DNA from: Neonectria sp. B-13
Taxonomy: Eukaryota > Ascomycota > Sordariomycetes > Hypocreales > Nectriaceae
Reading direction: 5' to 3'
Length of the DNA stretch: 64,000 nucleotides
Assembly: GCA_002682825.1 (NCBI GenBank)
Contig: NOKP01000026.1
Location: 372,001 to 436,000 of the forward strand
The notes under the pieces were generated by a model that was given only the letters and a program-made list of their open reading frames with translations, was not told the DNA's origin and ran no database searches. This document shows, piece after piece, positions 23,724-35,873 of this stretch (positions are counted from its first letter, which is position 1; each line of letters opens with the position of its first letter). A program made the position numbers and the translations under genes.

Positions 23724-24802
23724 ATGCTCTCCAAGTCGACGCAGGTATACGCCAACCATGGCATACCTATCGAGTGCGACATTTACTCCGACAGCGACTA
23801 TCCCGAAGATGCACCCGCGTTCCTCTACTTCCACCCCGGCGGGCTCGTAGATTGGGGCCGTGACTGTCTCGCGCCCTGGCTTGTTCAGGTAAGAGCCGTT
23901 GGATATGTATGAGTGCTCTGCTGATGATGTATGTCTCTTTATCAGGCATGCGCGCAGAGGCAGTGGTTGCTCATCAGTGCGAGCGTGCGTCTAATGCCTC
24001 AGGTCGGCGGACAGGGGCTTCTGGACGACGTCTCAGCAGCGTATAAGTTCTCTCGGGAATGGCACACGACGGAGGGAAAGGAACGTCGGGTCATTGTTGG
24101 CGGTGCTAGCGGGGGTACTTCTACTGACTTCTCATGATGGTATATAATGCTGAGACTCAGTCAACCGTAGGAGTCTTTTCAGCTTCATTAATCGCCCACC
24201 ATTGCACTCCGCCACCTCTCGCACTCTTCTCCATCTGCGGCATCAACACCTTCCGACACCCCTTCTACAATTCATCCACCCTCCTCACGCCAGAGCCCAT
24301 CAAAGATGCCGACATGGCCCCATTCATCGCGCTGCCTCTCAGTGTCGGCAAGACTCCACTCGGAAGTCCAACGGCCTTTGTGCTCGACATGCTTCTCGCC
24401 GATGGATCCAAGAACCCAGAGTTCAAGTACCCATACGAACCACCGCGGCCTGGGATTTACCGGGGTAGTCTGTACGAGTACTACACTTACAACAACGCCT
24501 GGCTAGACTTGGTTGGCGACGTCGATCTAGGCTACGAATGGGCAAAGAGCCCCGAGAACAAGGCACGGAAAGAGAGCTGGCCGCCGACGGTTATTTTCCA
24601 TGGGAACGCTGACCCAGCTGTCCCTTTCGACGTAAGCCAAAAGATGCAGGAGTGTCTCGGCGAAGACAAAGTGAGAATCTTTGTGGCAGAGGGACAGGCC
24701 CATTTGTTCGAGTTGATGAACTTCATTGAGGATGATGGACCCGGGATGAAAGCTGTTCGAGATGCGTTTGGCTGCTTGGAAGGCATAGTCAAGCAGACCT
24801 GA
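23724..24802 (+). CDS. Alpha/beta-hydrolase fold protein
   Basis: Three exons (23724-23888, 23946-24114, 24171-24802), 321 aa. An oxyanion-hole motif FHPGG lies near residue 37. The nucleophile elbow G-A-S-G-G has Ser110, split by intron 2 (donor GTACTT, 56 bp), which otherwise would end the frame early. Candidate acid Asp259 (HGNADPAVPF) and base His289 (EGQAHLFE) complete a Ser-Asp-His triad. Fungal members of this kind are esterases or lactone/carbamate hydrolases. There is no signal peptide, so a cytosolic enzyme is likely. The ATG at 23724 was chosen because the sequence before it in frame is not protein-like. Substrate unknown. Confidence 0.85.
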
Positions 24803-25031
24803 GTTATTTTGCAATGAAACGAGGAGGAAAGCACAGACACGTTCGAAATGTGATCATGCTGGCCCCCCTAAGCTAATGTGTTGCGAAAGGTCGTCGTAGA
24901 TGAAAATAGCGCGCTGGCGTATCTCAACAAAGAACCTCTGTTGCACCTCCTAATGCTGAACTAAACTAAAGCAGTCTCCATCATCCCCGATAATGATAGT
25001 CATTCTTCATATCTCAGAATCTATTGTCAGT

Positions 25032-26794
25032 CTAAGGCTTGCGGCCAATGACGGTGTGACTGTCCAAATATCAGCATACGAATTTACATGAAAAGACAGC
25101 AGCAAGAAGAACTGCTGGACCTAGACTCACACGTTGTAGTAGGGAAGAGCCTTGGGATCCTTGATGGCAAGCCGCATCTGGCTCACCAGGACGGTGACCT
25201 CCTCAAAGGTCCAGCCCAGAATCTCACCGATGGGGAACACCGCGAAGCCGTCGAGCGACTGGTCGATGAACATGCCGTTGTAGAGGCCGATCTGCTTCAG
25301 CTTGGGGTCCTTGGGCCAGCCGCCGATTGGCACCTTCCACTGGCGGTGCTGGATGTCGACGAAGCCGGCCTCGCGCATCTTCTGCTCCATCTGGCCGTCG
25401 CGGGCGATCTTGAAGCTGCGGCCGATCTTGTCGCCGGCCTCCCAGAACAGGTTGCACCACTTCTTGAAGATGTGGTCAGCGTCGTCCGTCACCTTGGGGT
25501 TCTCGCTGCGCGTCTCTAGGTCGATCTCAGTGTTCTCCACCCAGCCGCCGGGTCGCACGTGGGAAAAGGCCTGCCGGTACAGCTTGTTCCAGTTGTCGAT
25601 GCCGCCGTACAGGTAGCGCATGTGGATGAAGTCGTAGTCGTCGAGCTTGAAGGTCCAGTCGAGCTGCGCGTCGTCGATCTGGAAGGTGCAGTTGGGCGGT
25701 ACCCAGCTGGGCTGCACGGCCGAAATGTCGAAGCCTAGGACATCGGCGGAAGGATATTCATCGGCCACGTCGCTGGAGGTGTGTTAGAGAGGCGGACCCG
25801 GAGATGGGGTATAAAGGCTACGAACATGGCCCAAATACCAGTACCAGTACCGACATCGAGGATTTTCTATAGAATGTTAGTTTAGCTAGAGAGCAGCCGG
25901 GAAACAGAGCATACCTGAGGGCTCTCCGAAATGGGAGCTTGGAAGAGCTTGTCCTCCATGAGCATCAGCGTAAATTGATGACTGTAGGTGCCAATCAGCA
26001 TTGGACCAGCGGACAGAACGTCAAGGGTGAGCATACGAGACATCAAGACCCTCGATGTGTTTCTCATCGGTAGGAGCCCTAGCAAGATTAGCTGATGGAT
26101 TACAGTATCATACAGGCGGATTACTTACCAGTATTCGGTGGTCTTGGAGGACTGATACTTGCGGCCATTGATGTTGCGATACTCGAGAATGCTCGAGGTA
26201 ATGGACGCAGTGGAGTCGCGCAGGCTGCGATTCCAGAGTCAATAAAGCCCGAATAGATGCAGATACCGAACAAGGTAAAATTCGCACCTGTCTACATCGG
26301 CAGAAGAGTCATTGTCGTCTTCAAGGTCACCGACAACGAGAGGATCCTGTGTTGTGCGATCCCAGTCAGCACAAAGTTATTTCCTTCCCACTGAGGCCGT
26401 CCACCGGGATTCCGCCGGGAACACCTCCGGCCGTCAACGGAGAACTAACGAATTGAATGGGCTCCTGCTGGACAGGCGGCGAAGATGTGGTCTGTCGGGC
26501 AGGCTCCGTCTCGGCGGGAGGTGACACGGGCGGCTGGACGGGACTCTGCGCGGGAGGCTGCTCCTGCTCTTGGCCCNNNNNNNNNNNNNNNNNNNNNNNN
26601 NNNNNNNNNNNNNNNNNNNNNNNNNNNNNNNNNNNNNNNNNNNNNNNNNNNNNNNNNNNNNNNNNNNNNNNNNNNNGAGTGCAGTGTTGCAGGAAAACCG
26701 AACCGGGCTGCCGGGTTGTGGGAGGGGGGGGGGAAGCGGAAGGGAGGGAAGGGGGAGGAGGAGGAGGATAAGCAGCGGGAGGACGGGATGGCAT
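25032..26794 (-). CDS. LaeA-like SAM-dependent methyltransferase (gap in exon 1)
   Basis: Seven exons: 26794-26450 (with 100 N inside), 26346-26288, 26224-26129, 26078-26037, 25981-25915, 25866-25826, 25772-25131 and 25059-25032; the last two small exons are tiny. The N-terminus is Pro-rich and low in complexity. The Rossmann motif I, KILDVGTGTGIWA, is followed by DVADEYPSADVLGFDIS; the chain ends in YNVHTVIGRKP. This is the fungal UMTA/LaeA-like family, of which LaeA is a nuclear regulator of secondary metabolism. Many members are paralogues with unknown substrate, so LaeA itself is not claimed. The reading frame across the gap is not known, and the true start could be elsewhere in or near it. 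Confidence 0.8.
26577..26676. other. Assembly gap (100 N)
   Basis: Exactly 100 N, a conventional size for a gap of unknown length. The sequence on its right is an extreme G/A tract (26710-26770), a likely cause of the break. It lies within the Pro-rich first exon of the LaeA-like gene. Confidence 0.95.
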
Positions 26795-27906
26795 GATGGA
26801 TTGGGCGGAAGCTACTGGGTTAAGTAACTAGGTAAGTAAGTACTACCAGAGTAAGGCACATCAGAGGAAGAAACCGAGGAGAGTCGTTCTGAATGGCACC
26901 ACTCGGCATGGCAACATGGGATGGATGGATGGACGAACGACACGGGGATAAGGCAAGCCCAAAACCCCGGTCCCTTCACTCTCTAGCCTCTGCTCTCTCT
27001 ACATAGTACTTGTCGGCCCGCCGCCGTGGTTGAATGAAACATGGTTTTTCATGTGACATCTGGCTGACAGGGCCCCTCGCGTTCTTGTCTGCAGTGCTCC
27101 GTAGTCGGCCATGGCTGAAGAACCGCCCATCCACCATCCGCAATCCACAATCCCATGCCTCTCTCCGTCCAAACCCGGAAACAGGTCCCACTCCGGCCAA
27201 CACAACACAACACAACACAACACACAAAACATCCTCAGCAAATCCTTCTTTCCTCATCATGCCCATCTCACACCCATTTCCCCCTTCCCGCTTTTCCCCT
27301 CACCTCCTCCTCCTCCCACTAAACTAATCCAAAGTCCGGCGCCCGGGGAGGCGGCCGGCCCGCTGGCTGACATGCGGACCCTTGCCATGCGAAACGAACC
27401 AACCATCTTACCGATGGCGTGCATGCATCATGATCGTGGCCTTCTCTCTTGAGGCCATCCCCCCCCTCCGACTTTCTTCCTGCATTAGTTCCTGGTTGTT
27501 TGTTCCTCCATCCGCCACGAGGCGGTGGAGGAAGCGCAGCTTTGAGCCATGGCGTTTCTTCCCAACAGTCACCGAGATAAGGAGGTTGATGTACTTAGAT
27601 GCACGCAGTCAAATCTTTTCTATTCTGTGAAATCTCCCAAAAACAGCGCCATGCCCATCCATGTGTTGATTTATTTCTCACTGTAACCTTCTGCAGATCG
27701 TCTCACAGAAGGGACCGGCAAACACCTCGTCAATGCAGCCTAATATGGTATCTCCTCCACTTCGTGCGATGCTCCCTTTCGTCGTCTGGCTCTCCATGCA
27801 TCTCCACCGCAGCCCACTGTCTTAATCCCGCGATCCACATCTTCGTGGCTCCTTCGCCGAACCGTTCAAGATTGTTCGCCGACTAGGCTCCCCGCTGCAA
27901 CCCTGC
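26795..27906. other. Intergenic
   Basis: Upstream of the LaeA-like gene and downstream of the SLC26-like gene. No gene seen. Pyrimidine-rich and AC-rich stretches are present. Confidence 0.5.
27199..27223 (+). repeat. Microsatellite (AACAC)5
   Basis: Five uninterrupted 5-bp units of AACAC, continuing into acaaaac. Confidence 0.85.
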
Positions 27907-30451
27907 TTATAGTATCCGCCGATTAGGCTCCTCACTCAAGCTCTCCTCGTACTCCGTCAGTCTAAGCGCCTCCTCGACGTCGTTGACAAAGTGCGATTCT
28001 CCACCTGCCAGCTCCACGATGCCGCTGCTCACCATCATCCGCCAGACCGGGTGGTCCCGTCGCGTCGGGCCGCGTGAGAAGAAGACCCGCACGTCGCGGT
28101 CGTGGTAGTTGCGCACAATCTCTTCGAGCACCTGCGTGCCTGATCCGTCCATCGATATCACACCGTGGATGTCGAAGATGACGTTACGGTTCGAGTCTTG
28201 GCTGCGGAGTCGTGGAAGCGCCGGGTGAGCCTTGGATGTACCATACAGCTCCAATCGACGTAGGCGCGACTTGAGCTCTCCCGTATTGGCAAACGTCAGA
28301 GGCTCCGGAATCTTGACAATGAGGCAGCCCTCGACAAACTCCAGGGTGTTGTTTTCGCCCTCGGCGTCATCGAATCGATTTGTCCCCGGAATGCGCCCAA
28401 GAATCTGGATCCGTGGCCGCGTGCTGTGCTTGATGACAAGCAGCATCGAAAGCCCGACGCCCAACGCCATGCCCAGGGTCAGCGAGTAAAACATGGTGGC
28501 AAAGAAAATGAGAGCCATCATGCCCAGCTCGCTCCACCCCCGGATGCGGAGGAAGAAGCTGATGTCATGCGGCGCCTCTTCTATCAGCGACCAGGCCACG
28601 ACAGAGATCATTGCTGACAGGACGGGTTTCTGCAAACGCTATCAGTATCGACGCTCCATAAGGATCAGAGGGAGAACACTTACCGGAAGGTAGTAGAAGT
28701 AGGGCAGAAGGAACAAGATGGAAAGTAAAGCGATGATGCTCAGGAAGATGGAACTCATCGGGCTCTTGCCTCCAGTGCTTTTGTTCACCTTGCTTCTGCC
28801 ATAACCGCCAAAAGCAGGAATGCTCATAAAGCATCCGCCCACCATGTTGGCGACTCCAAGCGCAATCAGCTCCCGGTTGGCACTCAGCTGGATCCCCTGG
28901 ATCGTCTCGCTGGAGCCCAGGCTCTTGGCTGCAACGGACGACTCAAAGAAGCCAAGCATGGCAATCAGGAAGGACGTCGACATCGCTGACCGGATGTGTT
29001 CCATGTGAGCCATCTTAAAGGGCCACTGGAAAGCGAAGAGGTTGCCGTCGGCCGCTTTGACCTCGCCTAGGATATCAACGCCCTGGTTTTCCCAGTCAAG
29101 ACGCGAACACAAGATGGCCGAGACTACGACTACGAAGAAGCGATCCGGGATATACGCGACTGAGGGAAACCTAGGCTGTAGGCGCTTCTTCAGCTCACTG
29201 CAATTCGTTAGCACGCCTGTTCAGAAAACTGGGATGACAAGGGCAACTGACCGGAATACCATGATGAAGAGGAAGCTGACCCCAGCAATTGCAAACGTCA
29301 AGCCATGAGCCTTGTCGATATTACGGACCATGAACTCCATCTTCTCGACAGGGCTGCCGTGACTGACACCGAACTCGTCGGCGAGGTCACTAAGGCCCAG
29401 CTCCGGGATCAACTGATCAACCGCAATGACAAAGCCAATGGCGCTGATGAAGCCGCGCAGGAAAGGCCGGCTAAGGACGCTGTCCAGGAATCCCAATCTC
29501 GTCAGACCGGCAATCAGAACTGTCGCTCCCGCCATACCCGTCACGATGCCACAAATCTGCGCGTGAACGAGGTCGTTGGCCTCCTGGTCCTTGCCTGAGT
29601 CGACGCTTTGCTTAATCACAGTGCCGACCAGGAGCGAGCCCGCAGCCTCGGGTCCGACCACCATCTGGGGACATGAGCCGAGAAGAGCGTATACAAGCGG
29701 GTTGAAGGCGAAGGCGTAGAGTCCGTGGATGGCGGGGACGTGAGCGAGGTTGGCGGCGAGCGAGAGGGCCATGGGGAGGTAGAAAGAGGCCATGGTGATG
29801 GCGGCCACGATGTCGCCCCGGAGGAACGAGAGCTTGTACTGGCTCATCCAGTTCAAGCAGGGAATGTAGTATGCCATGTACCTAGTAGCTGGTTAGCGTT
29901 GTACGGGACATACATTTGAGGGAAACGCACATCAATGTCGTATCTTGAATGCCAGCCTGCTCTGCCAGCACGCTGCTATGTCCCATCTTCTTGGTCGTGA
30001 TCCTCCGCTTCAGCCACTTCTTCCAGTCGTCATGTCCCACAATTGTTGTGATGGCGCTGTCCAGCACGGGGATGTGCGTGCCCGAGCCGGCTGTCTCGCT
30101 GCTCTCCTCATCGGTGCTCCGCGCGGTAACAGTTGGGCTTGACGGCCGCGGGCTGAAGGTGCCGTGTCTGCAGAAACCCGGGTGGACGCTCGTCCGGCGA
30201 GAGCTGGCGGACTGGCCTTGAATCAGAGGCGTCGACTCGCCGGCGAAGACATTGGAGATGGCGGCGCGGGAGGTTGGGCCAGGAGAGGCAGGCGGCGAGA
30301 AGGCATCTGCCCCCACGCTCTCCTCGCTGCCATTGTTTGTCTGGCCCTCGGGGTTTCGGTTCTGGGCGGAGAGGGCCTGGCGGAGGGCGCTGGGTTGCGA
30401 GGGACGATGGTCGTTAGACGAGTTCCGGTTGTGGGAGGGTTGGCCCGCCAT
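27907..30451 (-). CDS. SLC26/SulP-family transporter with STAS domain (Vsb1/YGR125W-like)
   Basis: Four exons (30451-29931, 29881-29252, 29197-28684, 28629-27907), 795 aa. A Ser/Pro-rich N-terminal tail of about 170 residues precedes 10-12 membrane segments. The SulP core is marked by GDIVAAITMASFYLPMALS, SCPQMVVGPEAAGSLLVG and the later AFGGYGRSKVN. A C-terminal STAS domain (about 560-740) has VIFDIHGVISMDGSGTQVLEE. The long tail and the wording of the core resemble yeast Ygr125w/Vsb1, a vacuolar-membrane protein linked to storage of basic amino acids, more than the plasma-membrane sulfate permeases. That subfamily call is by pattern memory and needs a tree. Introns have GTGCGT, GTCAGT and GTAAGT donors. 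Confidence 0.85.
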
Positions 30452-31540
30452 TTTTAAATTTGTTCGGGGAGGACGACGAAGTCGAAGTCGACGTCAGTCC
30501 CGGAAGGAGGAGAATCGCGTCGTTATGAGTCTGTTTTCGGAGGCATGTATCGAACAGCGGATGGTCACCGGGCCGTCCTAGTTGTGTTACTGGTGTTGTG
30601 CGGACGCTGACGTTAACGCGAGACAAGGGAGGAAGAGGACGACGACGACGACGACGACAAGGTAGGCGAGAAAGGCATGACAGGAGCCTCTGCCGCTGAT
30701 GCTTCTATTCCTTCAAGCTTCAAGCAATGATGAGACACAAAGTTGAAAAAGAGAAAGAGAAAAATAAAAGAAAGTAAAAAAGAGACTAGAAGCAGGGTCC
30801 AGACGCTTTGTCCCCGTCCAACTCCGGGCTTTTACCTGATCATCAGCAAGTTTCGGTATTTCCTGGGGGGGGGCTTGGAAATTGGGGCGTCGAGAGAGCC
30901 GCTTCTAGCGTCCAGTGGATGCGGGTGACATCAGGGCGCGCCGAGTCGGCTGCAGGGCGGCCTTCCAGGTGACACACCCGCTGGGGGCGATGTGGATGGA
31001 TGCCCACTAAGGGTCCAACGGCGCCTGGAGCGAATTGTCACCCTGCTGTTTCTCAGCGATCCCTGCTGAGGCCGGTGGGGGATCCACCCGACATCGGCCG
31101 GATGATCAACCAGCTGGAGGGGGAGTTGGCGACGAGCAGCCAACGGCGTGGCCATGCGAGGACACACGGGCTGCAGCACGTTTGTGGAGATGCGTGGATG
31201 CGTGGGATGTGACTATGGATGTGTGACGGTGACCTTGACGATGATGACATTTGTGTGCTACACCGCAGGAAGAGCCTTACAGTGCGTTGCCCTGGTGGTG
31301 CAGACGTTCCCGGCTTCTTCTGTGCTGCGTCCGTCGGTGCCGCCTCTCGGTAGGAAGTGAACTAAAGTAAGACATTTCTGAACCCGGGGCAACTTAAACA
31401 GCCCGTGTCTCTATTCCCTTTGTCAAATCAATCCTCGTTGACATTACATCTCCCAGCATAGACATCCTAGACGTAGATGATTCAACGATTGCAAACTATC
31501 ATCGTTACATAGCTACTCAATACAAGGCTGCTTTTACTCT
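30452..31540. other. Promoter region of SLC26-like gene and 3' flank of thiolase
   Basis: No gene seen. The upstream side of the SLC26-like gene has a purine-only stretch (30743-30795), which is CT-rich on the coding strand, as in many fungal promoters. Confidence 0.5.
30638..30658 (+). repeat. Microsatellite (GAC)7
   Basis: Seven perfect GAC units, about 190 bp upstream of the SLC26-like start codon, probably in its leader. Confidence 0.85.
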
Positions 31541-33013
31541 CTACACCTGCTCGTTGACAAACAATCCCGCCATTCCCTGTCCTGTTCCAATGCACATGCT
31601 CGTCAGCAGCATCTTCTTCTTGGTCCGCCTCAACTCGCTCAACCCCGTCACAATCTGTCGAACACCAGTCGCGCCAAGCGGGTGTCCCAGCGCAATCGCT
31701 CCGCCGCGCGGGTTCATCTTCTCCGAGGTCAGTCCCAGCTTGTCGCGGCAGTACACGCCCATCGAGGCAAAGGCCTCGTTGATCTCCACCACGTCGACGT
31801 CGGCTAGGGAGATGTTGTACGTCGTCAGGAGCTTGGGGATGGCGATGGTAGGGCCGATGCCCATGATGCGCGGCGCCAGACCGGCGACGGTGGAGCCCAC
31901 GTACTTGGCCACGATGGGTTGACCCAGCTTGATGGCGGTGGATCGCTTCATCAACAGCACGGCGGCAGCTTTGCGGAGCGTTAGCAGGGATACACTAATA
32001 ACAATGGACACACGACCATCCTGAGAAAGCCGTGGGGAAATGGTTACCTCCATCTGTGACCTGGCTGGCGTTACCGCCAGTGGTGCAGCCGCCCCATTGC
32101 GGGAACGCTGCCCGGATCTTGGCCAGGCCCTCATACGTGGTGCCCGGTCGGATCCCATCGTCCTCGGTCAGAATCACCTCCTTCCACTCTCCATCAGGGC
32201 CCTTGATCTTGGCCTTGATGGGCACAATCTCATCCTGGGTCCAGCCAGCCTTCTTCGCCGCCTCGGCCTTCTGGAAGCTTTCGGCTGCGAACTTGTCCAT
32301 GACCTCTCGGTTGATGCCAAAGTCCTTGCTCACGTTCTCGCTCGTCCATCCCATCGGCTGCATGCAGTCTTCGGCCTCCTGGCTCTGCGAGGTGACCGCC
32401 TCATCAAAGGGCTCGTCAAGCTTGTCGCCACCAATGGACATGTTTTCAGCACCCATGGCGATTCCAATGGAGATAACGTCGTTGGAGATGGAATTGGCAA
32501 TGTCGGCCGTGGCCTTGAGGCCTGACGAGCAGAAGCGATTCACGGACGATGCAGCGGCGGTGTTGGGGAAGCCGGCGGCGAGCGATGCGGCGCGGACCTT
32601 GTAGGCGGCTTTGCCATCGGACACCTAGACGCGACTCTTGGTTAGCATTGTGTATAGGGCGCGAGCGGTACAGGTGATGCATACGTTGCCTAGACAGATG
32701 TCCTCTACGAGAGCAGGATCCAAGTCTGACCGTTCCCGGACCTCCTTGAGCAGGGCATAGAGCATGTACTCTAATGACGAATCCTTGAAGCCGCCTTTCT
32801 TGGCCTTGGTGAGAGGCGTTCGGATGGCGAGGGTGATGACAATATCGTCGGCATTCTTGGATTGACTTGAGCGCAAGGTCAGCCATGTTCTGTCCTTCAA
32901 TTCCGCAACGTCTTCGAACAGACCAGGACGGACCAGCGTCATACTTACATGTTGTTGAGCGATGACCCGGGGGCCAAGTGCTTCAGGATGGAGCCAATTC
33001 GTTCAACAGCCAT
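31541..33013 (-). CDS. Peroxisomal 3-ketoacyl-CoA thiolase (acetyl-CoA acyltransferase)
   Basis: Four exons (33013-32949, 32865-32685, 32624-32048, 31968-31541), 416 aa. It performs the last step of fatty-acid beta-oxidation, splitting 3-ketoacyl-CoA to acetyl-CoA and a shortened acyl-CoA. The N-terminus MAVERIGSILKHLAP contains a PTS2 peroxisomal signal, R-I-x5-H-L (residues 5-13), as in yeast Pot1. Catalytic residues are all present: nucleophile Cys114 (NRFCSSGL), the NEAF loop (INEAFAS), His370 (ALGHPLGATG) and Cys400 (CIGTGQG). Intron 1 has a CTGAC branch word and uses the CTCAAG acceptor; an upstream acceptor would add about eight residues. Four fatty-acid response words lie just upstream. 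Confidence 0.93.
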
Positions 33014-34364
33014 GGCGACGACGGATATAGGGGTGGCTGGCTTTGGTGAATAGAAGGGACAAGCAGTCGAAGTGGTGGTGGGTTTATCAAGTCGAAGAAG
33101 TTGCGGAAGAAGGGGTTCAAGTCGTCAGGGCGAACCGAGGCATCGGGAGGGGAATCGGAGCTTGGACGGCAGCTCAAGTCTTCATCATAGGACGAGACGG
33201 CAAGCTGTCACGGTACTTGCAGCAGCGTTGCTCCAGACTCCACGCTTAGTCGCGTGTGGGGTTGGGCCGAGGCATAGTAGTGCAATGACGAGTATTGGGG
33301 TATTCCTCGGGATTGTCGGGACTGAATCGCCGAGGCTCCAGTACTGCTTACATCAGTCAGCCAGTTCCAGATTACCTCAGCGAGGACGACGACGGATCTA
33401 CTACCCTGAGCGTCGGAAAGACGGCGACGGAAACCACAGTGATGAAAACGATGAACGCCTTCAAACCATTTCGTAAACGTCGGTTCTCATCCATCCACCA
33501 ATCCACCTGTCCATCAATCGAGCAAGCGCTTGTCTCCCTAGTCCCTATCTTGAACAAATCAGCGGATGAAATACCTTGACAAGCTTCCATCACCTAATCC
33601 ACTGTGATTCTCACTCCATCTTCTCCGTCTTCTCCACGCCAAACTGACTGGAATTTGCCCAAAACTCAAAAAGAACCAGCCGAGTAGCCGGGACGGATAG
33701 ACCACAGCTAGCCGACCTGTGCGCAATATTTGCAAAGTCCTATATTCTAACTTGAGCAAGCTCGACGCAGTCTACCATGACAAAACTTGCAATTTCTCGA
33801 CATGTATTGCAAACGAGACAAAGCCACCTGTGCAATGAGACACTTCATCGAGGAATTGGCCCTGAAGCGGCGACATGACAGTGGAAGTCCACTACAGCCA
33901 CAGCTCCCTTCTCAGTGCCACAGTGGGCGACGGGGTCCCCTAGCGCACTTCCATTTTCGGCTGTTCACCATCACCGGCTTGGAATAGACAATTTAAGATC
34001 GGGATGGCCCAGATCCTTCTTTTGGATTTCGGGAATCCCCTCTGTTTACCTTGACTATTTTTTTCTCGTTTCCTATCAATCCCTTTTGCCTTTTGATGTC
34101 CTTTTTTTCTGTTGTATCTTGGAGTGAAATCCCATGCTTGCTGTTCTGTACACCTTTCCGGCTTACACAGAGAGATCGCCCCACCACGACCTAGGCCATC
34201 CTAAAAACGGCGAGGCAACTACCAAGCATTGGAACTCGAGATACTCAGTATACCGCATGCAATAGACGCGAATGGAGGTCAAGTTGGACGAAAGAGCAAT
34301 TCAAGAGCTGACTGCTTCTCGCTCAACCTTCCAAGGACGGCGAGTTCATCAGACATCGCCCATC
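33014..34364. other. Divergent promoter region of thiolase and GH128-like gene
   Basis: 1.35 kb without a supported gene. The thiolase side carries the CCTCGG cluster. The GH128 side has a T-rich stretch near 34056-34110. Confidence 0.5.
33135..33335. promoter_or_regulatory. Four CCTCGG/CCGAGG sites (FarA/FarB-type fatty-acid response motif)
   Basis: CCGAGG at 33135, 33267 and 33330, and CCTCGG at 33305, that is 122-322 bp upstream of the thiolase ATG. In Aspergillus, FarA and FarB, and CTF1 relatives elsewhere, bind this hexamer in beta-oxidation gene promoters. The sites are seen; regulation is inferred from family knowledge. Confidence 0.6.
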
Positions 34365-35389
34365 ATGCCGTCCTCACTCGCTCTCAGCGCTCTGGCTCTC
34401 GTCGCCTTCACCAACATAGTCTCTGCCACCAATAGCTCCGACAAGCGTGGCCTCTGTTTCGTCCCCAACAAAGAACACCCCCAGGACAACCAAATATGGG
34501 TCCAGTCCGGCAGCGACCTTACTTGGTACTACAACTATGAGGAAAGTCCGTCCTCCGCCTTCTCCAACCTTTCACAGGAGGAGTTCGAGTTTGTCCCCAT
34601 GATGTGGGGTGTCCCCGAGGACCCGTCCGACACCACGTTCCTCAAGACCGTCAAGTCGCTCATCGAGAGCGGCACGAACATCACCCACGTCCTCGGCTTC
34701 AACGAACCCAACGCCCAGTCCGACTGGGGTGGCAGCGACGTCGACCCTGAGACCGCCGCCAAGGCTTGGGTCGCCAACTTTGAGCCACTCGGCAAGATGG
34801 GCATTAAGCTCGGCCTACCTGCTGTCACCGGCGGCTGGGATGGCTTGCCATGGTTGAAGCAGTTTCTGAGCAACTGCTCCGAGATCGTGAGTAAAGACAC
34901 CGACACAACGACAAACTGCACCTGGGACTTCATCCCGATCCATTGGTACGATAACTTTGAGGGTCTTGCCTCTCACATTGGTGAACGCCGCGCCACGTAA
35001 ATTCCCCTTATTCCCACCCAAATATCCCGAGACTGACAGAGCAACGCAGCTGGCCCGATGCTGAGATCTGGATCACCGAATACGCGTACGCCAACCAAGA
35101 CCTACAGCCCACCGAGGATTTCTTTACCCAGACAGCCGATTACTTCGATAGACTATCCTATGTCGGCCGCTACACTTACTTCGGCGCCTTCCGCTCCTAT
35201 ACCTCCAACGTCGGGCCCAACGCCGTCTTCCTTAACAACGATGGCGCGCTCACCACAATTGGCGTAGAGTATCTAGGTCTTAACGGCACGGGTGTGAGTC
35301 CCACTAGTACGGCAGGGCTGGGGGCTGATATGTCAAAGAGACTGGCCCTTGCAGGTGCCCTTGGAGTGTTGGCCTGGGTGGTTCTTTAG
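34365..35389 (+). CDS. Secreted GH128-like (Asl1-type) beta-glucanase, probably GPI-anchored
   Basis: Two exons (34365-34996, 35050-35389; 53 bp intron with donor GTAAAT), 323 aa. A signal peptide (MPSSLALSALALVAFTNIVSA) is followed by the start of the catalytic domain at KRGLCFVPN. Two candidate catalytic glutamates are seen: Glu114 in LGFNEPNAQ and Glu221 in WITEYAY, with IHWYDNF between, as in GH128 beta-1,3-glucanases. The end is a Ser/Thr-rich stretch, then a hydrophobic tail (LALAGALGVLAWVVL), the usual form of a GPI signal. Wall remodelling is inferred. An upstream in-frame ATG at 34272 is less likely because the signal peptide starts cleanly at 34365. Confidence 0.88.
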
Positions 35390-35873
35390 AGCGGTATCTC
35401 GGGGCACCAAATGGTGGGTATGAGAAAACGGGGGCTGTTAACGTCCTTTCTGGCGTTTCGGGGAATGGTTGGATATAAATTTGTTTTAGGCATGTTGATC
35501 AGCTTTCATGGATCATTCGATATCATAGAGATATAACAGCACAAGCAGTCACAAAGTGAGAAAGCCAGATGTGTTGGTTAATAAAATCATCAATCACAAA
35601 GTAAAGCATAAGTAGGGATGTTCTCGTGAATTTCAGTACTATTCGTAAAGCCAGCCTAGTTCTACTAGACGGCCACGGGGATATCTAGGCCCTTTTATCG
35701 AGGCAAAAAACTAACAAAGATACGAAAGCCTCGACATTGACCTCGTCAATGTGGGCCATGATGTATCATACATAACTCATCAACCACAATCTTTTTCTTC
35801 AAATCCATCTAGATTTCTTGTTCCCTCCTCATTAAACTTCCTTCAGTGCGAAAAAGCAAAACGTCCGAAAGAC
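35390..35873. other. Intergenic, between convergent genes
   Basis: 484 bp holding the 3' flanks of the GH128-like gene and the ATPase gene. AT-rich, no gene seen. Confidence 0.55.
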
